Part shown: one piece after another, positions 11,001-18,808 of the stretch
How the letters are laid out: each line of letters opens with the position of its first letter
Numbering within the stretch: the first letter of the stretch is position 1
Assembly: GCA_029933125.1 (NCBI GenBank)
Contig: JAOZOU010000005.1
Coordinates: 46,352-110,351, forward strand
Reading direction: 5' to 3'
Length of the DNA: 64,000 nt
Source: a bacterium
Lineage (GTDB): Bacteria > Arandabacterota > Arandabacteria > Arandabacterales > Arandabacteraceae
The notes under the pieces: generated by a model
What the model saw: the letters and a program-made list of their open reading frames with translations, nothing else
Told to the model about the DNA's origin: nothing
The model's database searches: none
Program-made: the position numbers and the translations under genes

Positions 11001-11132
11001 CGTGCTATAGATGTTCCAGCGGGCAAGCATCGCATCATCATGGAATATCGACCATTCTGGATGAGATTGGGATTGGGCCTTATGGTAGCAGGTCTTATTG
11101 TTGGAATCATTTATGTCAGGAAGTCAAGCTAG
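8082..11132 (+). CDS. Large YfhO-family membrane protein
   Basis: A 1016-residue YfhO paralogue, about 200 residues longer than the copy at 3088-5481. It shares the layout: an N-terminal helix, a loop ending WNPHVFMGYPFFADPQS, repeated helices to about residue 520, a long soluble domain, then DVHYPGWKGYVDG and AGKHRIIMEYRPFW before the last helix. The extra length lies in the extracytoplasmic part (roughly residues 650-880), which looks like a beta-sandwich sugar-binding type region, though I cannot name it with confidence. The GTG start lies inside the upstream stop (GTGA). Two YfhO proteins in one operon suggest two successive transfers onto the same envelope glycan. Confidence 0.87.
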   Translation: MKSLKIAMVCVLFIVIVCAFFSDVIFGKRILLTCNPHIWSPWKAYTSAQSAATKTYRTDSALTYLPRLYELKRAIGGGRLPLWNPHVFMGYPFFADPQSRVFYPISLLLSLGDPERALGFDVAIHLGIALMGMYAFLTSLGASKPGAVLGALTFGFSSFFFTRMGHPTFVATASWIPWQFFGFHLAPRRCMGKAVLLGALVLGYLAGFPQVFFLGVGALLFYAIWISVEEIVQRDRSRLFENVKILLIIGGIAFLIVSPQLLAFIEFIRNSRGLGIDFETMKTSYMSSPWVLLRVLVPGFFGNPVEGTSWLRLLNPTFHPYNEGFLVYAGVGSALVALGGLAFLKSSREIRAFWGLLVLACALALSSSLLKPFYVAIPFLRFSQIDRISVIACLSLSTVAALSFSQISEASRSQRRRFVIIVLVATTMILVGYLGFSINRYSIMGSIKQEAKRFGHSFWQTQASHRIWNWARSERPEWARFEAENLKFSLVMALVSGSLLLGYVMRRDKRWFPIVLGWVFVALTSGDLMKVARSYYVSQPSGSLCETEGIALLRELVSDGAGWRVLHYGSASEVLPANTNAIFEIPSISGRSTLVPEGFANYALVSSSLSSRSASSQEVLSLKDIACARYLLADTLYPEMLRSPILAGMMATLKRKPEVLAVAKEARLAFPLTVGKIDMEVVLPQAEGLEFYFAFESQSTLRDSIYLSLNVSNRLTVSSTYAFDSAWDAGIWHRLYLDISRLSGGRSKVEIELRSKHPAQPQCYLAGGDIVERICEVRSSQGGYTLEGIGKEGRILIDLSSHNPLLKLSLDWGDFKTVGYITFPPGWEHRSITIPVEGGAGRLRIEGDGEFEIARARVIETAEAYVPGFEVLYNGDMVIVENTRAIEKGIFIDKSRTVFHRKGDEILLSFDPSSMLRDEAGSCLILHYGPEHIEAEVTARREGYLLLQDVHYPGWKGYVDGRPTEVLPSYPGIRAIDVPAGKHRIIMEYRPFWMRLGLGLMVAGLIVGIIYVRKSS

Positions 11133-13467
11133 GGCAAAGGGCACCAGGCCCACAGATGGGGTCGTATCAAGAGGGCTTAGAAAGGGTGAGTGGCTTGCCT
11201 TTTGCTGCATCTTTGGTGTAGCCACTCTGTTGAGAATTGCCTATGCGCTTCAATCGCGCCAAAGTCCTTTCTTTGACCAGCTTGATCTCGATTCACGCTT
11301 CTACGACCTGTGGGCTAAGAAGATAGCCAGGGGCAATTGGATTGGTGATGATGTCTTTTTCATGGGCCCGCTCTATCCTTACTTTCTTGCAACCATCTAC
11401 TCTCTCTTTGGACCTAACCTGCTTGGGGTTCGTTTGATCCAGAGTGTGCTTGGCGGATTTACTGCTGGCTTCACCTTCCTGCTTGGCAGGGAATGCTTCA
11501 ATGCTACTGTTGGTTTAATTGCAGGGTGTTTGGTAGCTCTCTATGTTCCTTTTATCTTCTACGACAATGCCATTCTTTTTCCTGTTCTAGCTGCGTTTCT
11601 CAATACCATCATGCTGTATATGCTTTGCCGCGGAGTCACCCGTCGAGAGAAAGTTGCATTCCTTCTTGGAGGTCTCTTCTGTGGCCTTTCGGCTGCTGGC
11701 AACGCAAGTGTATTAGCATATGTACCCTTTGTGGCTATTTTTCTGCTTAAATATGGGCACATAAAGCTCGGGGCCAAGGTCCGAAGCCTTGCGCTTGTTG
11801 TTGCCGGCATAGCCATAGTTGTTCTTCCCATAACCATACGCAACTACGTCATTGGGAAGGATTTCGTACCTTTGACGTCTAATGCTGGTCTCAATCTCTA
11901 CATAGGGAACAATCTGCGATCAACAGGTGCATATGTCAAACCTGAGGGATTAGACATTTACAGTGACCCATCGGGTAGAACGATTGCGGAAGCGGCTCTG
12001 GGCAGGAAACTTAAGCCGTCTGAGGTTTCATCATATTGGACGGGGCGAGCTCTTGAATTCATCAAGACGCATCCCAGAGATTTCCTTGGCAATCTCGTGC
12101 GCAAGTTTTTCTTCTTCTGGTCAGTTTATGAAATACCCCAGATTGAGCACTTGGAGTTTGAAAAGCGCTTCTCATGGATACTCAGACTCCCGGCTCCATC
12201 ATTTGGCATAATTTGTCCACTCGGAATAGTCGGCATTGGAATTGCACTTCGCAGAAGAAGGAGGGCATGGCTGCTATTCCTCTTCATCGCTGTTTACTCG
12301 CTTACGATCATTGCCTTTTTCGTCGTAGCGCGCTACAGGCTCCCGATGATACCCGCCCTCATGACTTTCGCTGGTTACAGCATCTATTACTTTACCCAAA
12401 CAGATCGTCGCGAGCTTGTGAAGAAACTAATTTTGCTTGGAGCACTTTTTACTGTCGTCCATATAAACTTCTTTGGAATTGACCCCCACAGCGGCTATGC
12501 TCAGTCTCATTACAGATTGGGACTCGCATACGAGAAGAAGGGTAATTATCGAGCCGCAATCGAGAGTTATCGCAAAGCTACACAGATGGATCCCAAACTA
12601 AAGGCCGCTTATCTCAATCTTGGAATCCTGCTTTCAAGGCTTGGCAGATATGATCAAGCCAAGCAGCCAATCCTGGAGGCAATTCGCCTCGACTCAACTT
12701 ATGCAAAAGCTTACTATGACTTGGGACTTGTTTATGCTGAAGAGGCAAATCTCGACTCAGCTTTAGCCATGTTTGAGCGAGCACTAAAGATAGAACCCGG
12801 CTATGACCTGGCTCTTCTGGGGCGTGCGAGTGCCCTTTATGAGATGGGAAGGCTCGAAGAAGCGAATGAGTTGCTCTCTGGTCTCAGGCGCAAGGCATCT
12901 CTCGAGCCTGCGTCACTCAAGCAAGTTCGTGCGTTGCTGAGATTGATCCCCGAAAGAAAGGCATGGCTTGAGTCGAGAAAGCTCGAATATCAGCGACTTT
13001 CGGATAGATTTCTTCTCAGGGGTGATGATCTTCTTGCCATTGGGCTAATTGATAGGGCACGAAAAGCTTATCAGCGGGCGATCGGGGCGGATGAGCATTC
13101 TGCCCCTGCACTTTATCAGCTTGGGACAATTTACCTAAGAGCTGGCCAGATCAGACAGGCTGAGACCTATTTTAAAAAGGCAATTGCGAGTGATCCTTCC
13201 ATCAAGTTTGCTCATCTTGCCTTGGGGGGAATTGCCCTTAGAAGGGGTGACTTTGAAAAGGCATGCAAGGAGTTCGAAGCGGAGCTTGGGGTCAACCCGG
13301 ATTCACCTCAAGCTCACATCAACCTGGCAATGTGCTATGAGGAACATCTCGGGATTCTTCGCAAGGCAGCCTACCATCTTCGAAAGTATATAGAACTGAC
13401 GGGTGGAACGCAGGAGCTTAGAAGACATCTAAAGGAAATCGAAAGGAGATTGCAAAATGAAGGTTAA
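11113..13467 (+). CDS. ArnT/PMT-like glycosyltransferase fused to TPR repeats
   Basis: A 784-residue fusion. The first ~430 residues are a GT-C membrane domain with LDLDSRFYDLWAKKI (catalytic-loop acidic residues) followed by GPLYPYFLATIYSLFG and about ten helices. From about residue 455 a soluble tail carries tandem tetratricopeptide repeats, for example AYEKKGNYRAAIESYRKA, AAYLNLGILLSRLGRYDQA and YYDLGLVYAEEANLDSA, then a second block near the C-terminus. The tail is probably a protein-docking or substrate-presenting module. The ATG at 11113 lies within the end of the YfhO gene; a TTG five codons earlier is also possible. The next gene starts 11 bases before its stop. Confidence 0.85.
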   Translation: MSGSQARAKGTRPTDGVVSRGLRKGEWLAFCCIFGVATLLRIAYALQSRQSPFFDQLDLDSRFYDLWAKKIARGNWIGDDVFFMGPLYPYFLATIYSLFGPNLLGVRLIQSVLGGFTAGFTFLLGRECFNATVGLIAGCLVALYVPFIFYDNAILFPVLAAFLNTIMLYMLCRGVTRREKVAFLLGGLFCGLSAAGNASVLAYVPFVAIFLLKYGHIKLGAKVRSLALVVAGIAIVVLPITIRNYVIGKDFVPLTSNAGLNLYIGNNLRSTGAYVKPEGLDIYSDPSGRTIAEAALGRKLKPSEVSSYWTGRALEFIKTHPRDFLGNLVRKFFFFWSVYEIPQIEHLEFEKRFSWILRLPAPSFGIICPLGIVGIGIALRRRRRAWLLFLFIAVYSLTIIAFFVVARYRLPMIPALMTFAGYSIYYFTQTDRRELVKKLILLGALFTVVHINFFGIDPHSGYAQSHYRLGLAYEKKGNYRAAIESYRKATQMDPKLKAAYLNLGILLSRLGRYDQAKQPILEAIRLDSTYAKAYYDLGLVYAEEANLDSALAMFERALKIEPGYDLALLGRASALYEMGRLEEANELLSGLRRKASLEPASLKQVRALLRLIPERKAWLESRKLEYQRLSDRFLLRGDDLLAIGLIDRARKAYQRAIGADEHSAPALYQLGTIYLRAGQIRQAETYFKKAIASDPSIKFAHLALGGIALRRGDFEKACKEFEAELGVNPDSPQAHINLAMCYEEHLGILRKAAYHLRKYIELTGGTQELRRHLKEIERRLQNEG

Positions 13468-14716
13468 TCCGTGGAAAGCCGCGATTCTGGTTTGCCTCCT
13501 CGGGGTAATTGCAATCTTAGGCTGTTCGTCTGAGACCAAGCCGCCAACCAAGATAATTTTTGTAGGAATCGATGCGGCTGACTGGGATGTTATGAAGCCA
13601 TTGCTTGAGGCAGGCAAGCTCCCCAATTTCACTCGATTGATCAAGCAAGGGGCAACAGGGAGGATCGAAACGTTCATACCTCTTCGTAAGTCACCCGTGC
13701 TCTGGACTTCGATTGCAACATCCAAAATGCCTGATGAGCATGGAATCGGTGGATATATTGCTTCCACACCTTCGGGGGAGGCAGTCCCTTACACGGGAAA
13801 TACGCGGCGTGTCAAAGCCATATGGAATATTCTGAGTGAAAAAGGATACAAGGTTGCAATTGTTGGCTGGATGGTAACCTGGCCAGCCGAAGAGGTGAAT
13901 GGCTACCTCGTGAGCGATTACATCCAGTATGAGACTGACAAGCACATAAAGCTTGACAGGCAGACCTGTCCGGACAGTCTTTTCAAGGACATTGATCGGT
14001 TTAGGGTTACCCAGAACGATGCTACAGATGAGGATATTGCAAACATTTTCCCTGTTGATATTGATCTTGAGAAGGCGGGTATCGCTCCCTGGCAGAAAGA
14101 CTATGTCAAAATGATTTGGGCAACCGATGAGACATACAGAAGAATCGCTCATTACCTTAATGATAAAGGCATTGACTTTCTTGCTGTCTACTTCAATGGT
14201 ATAGACTCAATGGGTCATGCCTTCTGGGACTACAGAGACAAGGAAGGGCATCCTCTTCAGCATATTATTGATTACTATTATGTCTGGATTGATGGGGTGC
14301 TGGGTGAATTTCTTGACCTTGTGGATGAGAATACCCTTCTCATTACGTGTTCCGATCATGGCTTCCACGGACCTCGACATGCCGCCGACGGAAGTTTGCT
14401 GCTCGGAGTCTATATGCACGCCCGCTATGGTATTGTCGGTTTGATGGGTAAGGGTGTGAAGCCAGGTTCTCATATCGTTGGGGCTAGTATACTCGACATA
14501 ACCCCTACGATCCTCTATGCGTTTGGCCTTCCTGTAGCGAAAGATATGAAAGGCAAGATTCTCACAGATGCATTTGAGCAGGATTTCCTCAGAGCAAATC
14601 CTGTCAAGTTCATTGAGACCTATGAAACGGGTGAAAGGGTTGTGGGTGAGCCCATAAAGACTCCAGTTGATGAGAAGATAAAGAAGCGTCTCAAGACATT
14701 GGGCTATATCCAGTAG
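13457..14716 (+). CDS. Alkaline-phosphatase-superfamily lipoprotein
   Basis: A 419-residue second member of the phosphodiesterase/nucleotide pyrophosphatase-like branch. It differs from the 655-2364 protein in having a lipoprotein signal peptide: a hydrophobic stretch ending in AILGC with the lipidated Cys near residue 23, so it acts outside the cytoplasmic membrane. Metal motifs are FVGIDAADWD, a candidate nucleophile region around SPVLWTSIATSK, YFNGIDSMGHAFW and SDHGFHGPRH. It ends in KKRLKTLGYIQ, like its paralogue. It is the last gene of the plus-strand operon, with an AGGAG site inside the upstream gene, and converges with the minus-strand transferase. Likely a hydrolase or phosphotransferase acting on an exported glycan or lipid; the substrate is not known. 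Confidence 0.85.
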   Translation: MKVNPWKAAILVCLLGVIAILGCSSETKPPTKIIFVGIDAADWDVMKPLLEAGKLPNFTRLIKQGATGRIETFIPLRKSPVLWTSIATSKMPDEHGIGGYIASTPSGEAVPYTGNTRRVKAIWNILSEKGYKVAIVGWMVTWPAEEVNGYLVSDYIQYETDKHIKLDRQTCPDSLFKDIDRFRVTQNDATDEDIANIFPVDIDLEKAGIAPWQKDYVKMIWATDETYRRIAHYLNDKGIDFLAVYFNGIDSMGHAFWDYRDKEGHPLQHIIDYYYVWIDGVLGEFLDLVDENTLLITCSDHGFHGPRHAADGSLLLGVYMHARYGIVGLMGKGVKPGSHIVGASILDITPTILYAFGLPVAKDMKGKILTDAFEQDFLRANPVKFIETYETGERVVGEPIKTPVDEKIKKRLKTLGYIQ

Positions 14717-14718
14717 GC

Positions 14719-16659
14719 TCAATCCTTAAGCTTATAAAGCGTTATACGATTTGATCTGTGGATTGGCTCGAGGCGCTTGGTGATGAACTCCTTGAGGAGA
14801 TTGATGGCAGGAGCTTTGTAACGTGGTGCGAAGACTTGTCCAAGAAGATTATTTACGAGAAAGTATCTAAAGCCCATCGATCGAATCCACCTCTCAAAGT
14901 TCTCAACCGAGCCTGAGCGTTCAACTGTCCTCATCAAGGTTGATGCCTCGAAAAAACTATCCGCAAAATAAGGACGATCAAGGTAGTAGCCTCGATTTTC
15001 CCAGATGAGAAGTATAGGTTCATTTGGCGGCAGATTCTTGTTTATGTATTCCATCATTTCATACTCCTGAGTTGTTCGAGCGAGATAGGCTTGCTTTTGC
15101 TCGAGACCAGCAACAATAGGCAGACGATCGCAAAATGCTCCCGATGCAACAGGTTTGCCATATTGGTCGGGCAAGATCATACCTGATATCTCAACTGCAA
15201 AAATCAGTAGAAGCACTATTGCCAGAAACTTCTTTCCAAAATATGTCCTGAGGTTTTCGAGAGCATATGAAGCAGCGATTCCAAGAAGAGCGAGAACAGG
15301 CAATAAGAATCTAAGCTGCTGGCTTGTAATCATCCAGAACACAAAGCCGACTAGTGCAACAATGAGGACTTTCGTCATATTCCTGTCGCGTTTAAGGAAT
15401 ACCAGAGGCAGGAGAACAAGGAGGAGGGGATTGATCGTGCCATCAAACCTTGTGTAATTGAGTCCGGGTTTGCCCCGAGTGAAAACATTGAAAGGAAGCA
15501 TGAGGTAATCGCCTATTCCTCTTCCCATCCCCATCGATCTTTGCCAATTCATAAGCTGTGCTGCCTGAACATTATCCCAGTTCTTGCCATCAAAGATTCT
15601 CTCGAGAAGCGGATAGAGGGGATTACCTATGTAAAGTTGGTTCTTCACCATCCATGGCATAAAAGCTAGGAAGGTAACAAGGATTGCTATGCCGAGATGC
15701 TTGAGGTTTACTCTATCGTAAAGCACGGCGATGATGATACCAATTAGCATGCCAGCTGCACTGTACTTTATTCCAAGCATGAAGCCTAGGAGAAGACCGA
15801 GCACGAAGAACTTCCGGTTACCCGCTATCTCCTTGCCACTCATAAGCACCAGTACCACTGCGAGAGTAAACAGGGTGAGCAGGATATCAACATTGCAAAC
15901 GATGCGATTATCGATGAGAAGCGGCTCAACGATGAGAATACTTGTTGCCACAAGTGCCGCTGTTTTTCCACCGCAACGTCTTGCCGAAGTGTAAAGAGCA
16001 AAAGCCGTTGCCACAATGAGCAGGAAGTAAAATACCCTCGAGCCAACCTCTCCTGTTATTGAATAGGTTGCAGTGTAGAGTATCTCACCATTGTGGGGCA
16101 TGTTTGCATACACGTTGAAAGGCAATTTCTCCAAGTGATGGAAGCGACAGTATGTCTTTGGCAGGTTGATGTGATAGACGAGGGCATCATTGGCTGTCAG
16201 AGGTGCGAGGCAATTGATAAGAGTGATGGAGAGTGCGAAAGCCAGCATGCCAAGGAAGAGCACCTCAAGAATATGAAACTCCCTCGGAAGACGTTTCGCA
16301 ACAAACTTACCTATATCAATGATCTCATGGCGGGCGATCAAAGCAAGCAAGCCAAGTAAGAGACCCGTTGCAATTCCATATAGGAGACCAGCTGAGGCGA
16401 GGGCGAGGATCATGAGTCCGATGATGGCGAGACCAACACTTGTTCCAATTACGATCCTCGTCTCCCTGATTTCGCCCTTGCCCAAAATCTTTAAGCCAAC
16501 TCCACTGGCTATGACAAGAAATCCAGCACCAACCAAGATTGCAATTACAAAGATTGGGAGATTGTTTTGCTTGAGGAAAGGATGTGCCTGGCTCAAGATG
16601 AACACAAGCCACAGTATGATAGACCAGGCGCCGAAAATTATTGTCCATAGCTTTCGCAT
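14719..16659 (-). CDS. PMT/ArnT-like membrane glycosyltransferase, minus strand
   Basis: A 646-residue polytopic protein of the GT-C type (dolichyl-phosphate-mannose-like transferases, RgtA/B/C/D group). It begins MRKLWTIIFGAW with two early helices. The candidate catalytic loop LTANDALVYHINLPKTYC lies near residues 160-175, followed by a series of helices. A soluble tail includes NKNLPPNEPILLIWENRGYY and ends in RITLYKLKD. I chose the ATG at 16659 because an AAGGAT site lies seven bases upstream of it; a longer in-frame start 19 codons earlier lacks such a site. It converges on the envelope operon and probably works on the same pathway, but is transcribed independently. Confidence 0.8.
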   Translation of the reverse strand: MRKLWTIIFGAWSIILWLVFILSQAHPFLKQNNLPIFVIAILVGAGFLVIASGVGLKILGKGEIRETRIVIGTSVGLAIIGLMILALASAGLLYGIATGLLLGLLALIARHEIIDIGKFVAKRLPREFHILEVLFLGMLAFALSITLINCLAPLTANDALVYHINLPKTYCRFHHLEKLPFNVYANMPHNGEILYTATYSITGEVGSRVFYFLLIVATAFALYTSARRCGGKTAALVATSILIVEPLLIDNRIVCNVDILLTLFTLAVVLVLMSGKEIAGNRKFFVLGLLLGFMLGIKYSAAGMLIGIIIAVLYDRVNLKHLGIAILVTFLAFMPWMVKNQLYIGNPLYPLLERIFDGKNWDNVQAAQLMNWQRSMGMGRGIGDYLMLPFNVFTRGKPGLNYTRFDGTINPLLLVLLPLVFLKRDRNMTKVLIVALVGFVFWMITSQQLRFLLPVLALLGIAASYALENLRTYFGKKFLAIVLLLIFAVEISGMILPDQYGKPVASGAFCDRLPIVAGLEQKQAYLARTTQEYEMMEYINKNLPPNEPILLIWENRGYYLDRPYFADSFFEASTLMRTVERSGSVENFERWIRSMGFRYFLVNNLLGQVFAPRYKAPAINLLKEFITKRLEPIHRSNRITLYKLKD

Positions 16660-16723
16660 GACATCATCCTTTTGCGCTGTCATCTTAGGGTAACTCAGCT
16701 CTCCACTCAAGGGCAAAAATGGC

Positions 16724-16752
16724 TTGACACCCAGATTGGGCTTGCTTATAGT
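16724..16752 (+). promoter_or_regulatory. Sigma-70-type promoter for the TolB/PEGA lipoprotein gene
   Basis: TTGACA at 16724-16729 and TATAGT at 16747-16752 with a 17-base spacer: one mismatch from consensus and ideal spacing. It lies 75 bases upstream of the ATG at 16828 and points away from the divergent transferase gene. Confidence 0.75.
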
Positions 16753-16827
16753 GAAGCGAGCTAGTGGTGATTTCTAACCTATGGTGCCTTCCAAGGCGGA
16801 TAAAATACTGGAGGTTCGTGACCTATC

Positions 16828-18525
16828 ATGAATCGCAAGGCAATCTATCTGATCTTGGCTAGTGTGGTGCTAGCACTATGGAGTTCGTGTGGCGAAGAGG
16901 GCGGTGTAACCCCTCCATGTATCAACTGTGATTTTTGGACACAGGCTTTCGGAGGTTCTGGCCGTCTTCCATCTGTTTCACCTGTAGACCCTAGCCTGAT
17001 CGCCTTTTGCTCAACGAGGGATACCTCGGGTCTAGATACTTACTATCACATATGGGTTGTAAAACTCACTCAGACAGCTTCCGACACCAATTGGTTTTAC
17101 CAGATAACGGCTGATCCATATCATGACTTCAATCCCGCCTGGTCGCCTGATGGCAACAAGATTGCCTTTCAGCGCAGCGTAGGACCTGGCGACAGGTGGC
17201 AAATCTACGTCGTTGACGTCAGTGATCTCTCGAATCCTGGCACTCCTGAAGCAGTTACTGACGTTGTAACAGCCACCGATACCTTAACAATTCCATATTC
17301 TAACAAATGTCCCTCTTGGGTGAGCTTGGCTGGAGAGACCTGGATTGCTTTTTGCAACAGCCCCAAGGGTGGCGCCGACTCTGACATAGGAATGGTGCAT
17401 TATCCTGATCTCGATAGCCTTGTCTGGGTAACAATAGATCCGAGTGACTTTGCAAACAACCAGGAAGGTGGAGTTCTTTCTTTTACCTTTGAGGACTATC
17501 AGGAATATAGCAATGGCTCCAACAAGATTGTTTTTGCCTCACCGAGCAGGAAAAAGGTCGGAGACTTAAGAGTCGTAGCAAAGAGCGAGGAGCAGCCTGA
17601 CACAGTTGAAGCTGCCGATATCTTCATAAACGGAAAAGACTCTGGAAAGCGGACGCCTTATACTTTCAGGTATCGACCCGCAGGGGATGTTGTTGAGATT
17701 TCAGGTTTGCTTGAAGGTTACTGCTCCGAGGCGGTTGGATCGGTGGAGCTAGAACCTGATACACTCAATGTCTTCGTTCTTGATTTTGTGCATACGCATG
17801 GAACTTTGGGGGTCAGATCAGATCCCGGTGGCTACGATGTCTTCATAAATGGTGAGAAGCAGAAAGAACGTACATCTGTCGATCCTCAAGAGTATATTTA
17901 TTTTGCTTGCATGGTGCCAGATACCTATGTCGTTGAAACCCGGGATATCTATGGAACCCTTTGCGGTGTGGACAGCAGTGTTGTCATTCAACCCGGAGAT
18001 ACTACCTTGGTAACTTTCGTTTGCGGAGGAACCCCTCTCAAGACCACAACGGCAAGAAGCGAGCGACCAAAGTCTTCCGCCGAATCCAATAGCAGGTTGA
18101 ATAAGCACTTATCGTCGAGTCTTGCGTCTTCAGTTGGCTACGGCCTCTGGCTGATAGATCTTGGTAGCGAGACAGGCATTTCAGATGACAGGATATACCT
18201 CCTCGATACCTCTCCCTATACGATTCAGTATCCCGTCCTGAGTCCTGACGGCAGGTTTGTCGCTTATGCCGAAGGGCAGGGCTCAACGTGGAACATTGTC
18301 GTAGTCGATATTTCTCAGGTGGGAAGTGGTGGTACTCTTCCACGCTATGTTGTGGGACTACCTGGGTCAAGCGAGGATATTGAGTGCTGGCGAGAGGTCG
18401 AGAAGGTGAGCTGGATCATGGAGCCAGGCAAGATCAAGATTGTTGCATCTTTGTCACCTTGTCGTGGCGGCCTGCCTGAGGACCTACGAGTCTGGGTAGC
18501 TGACGTTACCGAAATTCTCGAATGA
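16828..18525 (+). CDS. Lipoprotein with TolB-like PD40 repeats and PEGA domain
   Basis: A 565-residue exported protein. The signal peptide ends in LWSSC, a lipobox, so it is probably anchored by lipid. Residues ~90-115 carry a clear PD40/TolB beta-propeller motif (FNPAWSPDGNKIAFQRS). A second one near residue 470 (YPVLSPDGRFVAYAEG) suggests that a propeller is split around an insert. The insert has PEGA-type segments (VRSDPGGYDVFINGEK and an earlier DIFINGKDSGKRTPYTF), small beta domains common in surface proteins. It likely binds a partner or the cell surface; no catalytic residues are evident. It is a single gene with its own promoter. Confidence 0.75.
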   Translation: MNRKAIYLILASVVLALWSSCGEEGGVTPPCINCDFWTQAFGGSGRLPSVSPVDPSLIAFCSTRDTSGLDTYYHIWVVKLTQTASDTNWFYQITADPYHDFNPAWSPDGNKIAFQRSVGPGDRWQIYVVDVSDLSNPGTPEAVTDVVTATDTLTIPYSNKCPSWVSLAGETWIAFCNSPKGGADSDIGMVHYPDLDSLVWVTIDPSDFANNQEGGVLSFTFEDYQEYSNGSNKIVFASPSRKKVGDLRVVAKSEEQPDTVEAADIFINGKDSGKRTPYTFRYRPAGDVVEISGLLEGYCSEAVGSVELEPDTLNVFVLDFVHTHGTLGVRSDPGGYDVFINGEKQKERTSVDPQEYIYFACMVPDTYVVETRDIYGTLCGVDSSVVIQPGDTTLVTFVCGGTPLKTTTARSERPKSSAESNSRLNKHLSSSLASSVGYGLWLIDLGSETGISDDRIYLLDTSPYTIQYPVLSPDGRFVAYAEGQGSTWNIVVVDISQVGSGGTLPRYVVGLPGSSEDIECWREVEKVSWIMEPGKIKIVASLSPCRGGLPEDLRVWVADVTEILE

Positions 18526-18583
18526 AGCCCTGAGAGAAGCAATTCCACGACCACCCCATTCCCTCACCAACCCAAAAAGCGTC

Positions 18584-18613
18584 TTGACAGTTCGAGGAAT
18601 TCTTTGGTATAAT
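18584..18613 (+). promoter_or_regulatory. Near-perfect sigma-70 promoter upstream of the 1083-residue exported protein
   Basis: TTGACA (18584-18589) and TATAAT (18608-18613), both exact consensus hexamers, separated by 18 bases. Transcription would begin near 18620, leaving a leader of about 190 bases before the ATG at 18809. Confidence 0.8.
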
Positions 18614-18808
18614 GACATCGGTCAGACGCAGAAGTTCGTATGTCCAATTCTCACTTGGGAAGGGGGTGATGCGTGAAATTCGAGCAATAACCTCCGATTT
18701 TCCGTTTGCCGCACGGGAAATGACCTGTCCGACAACAAGTGATTTCCCTTAGGTACTTGACCGGTTAAAACCGGTTTCAAAGTGACATCGCATCGGAGGG
18801 TTTGGACC
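18614..18808 (+). other. Long 5' leader with an inverted repeat, no riboswitch class recognised
   Basis: About 190 non-coding bases separate the promoter from the start codon. It contains a GC-rich stretch and an inverted repeat ACCGGTT-AAA-ACCGGTT (18760-18776) close to the ribosome-binding GGAGGG at 18795-18800. I do not recognise a known riboswitch core (SAM, cobalamin, c-di-GMP). It may just stabilise the message of an abundant secreted protein, or be a regulatory structure. Confidence 0.35.

Noticed and set aside
18760..18776. Intrinsic terminator within the secreted-protein leader
   Set aside because: The short stem is followed by TTCAAAG and not by a T-run, and lies too close to the ribosome-binding site.
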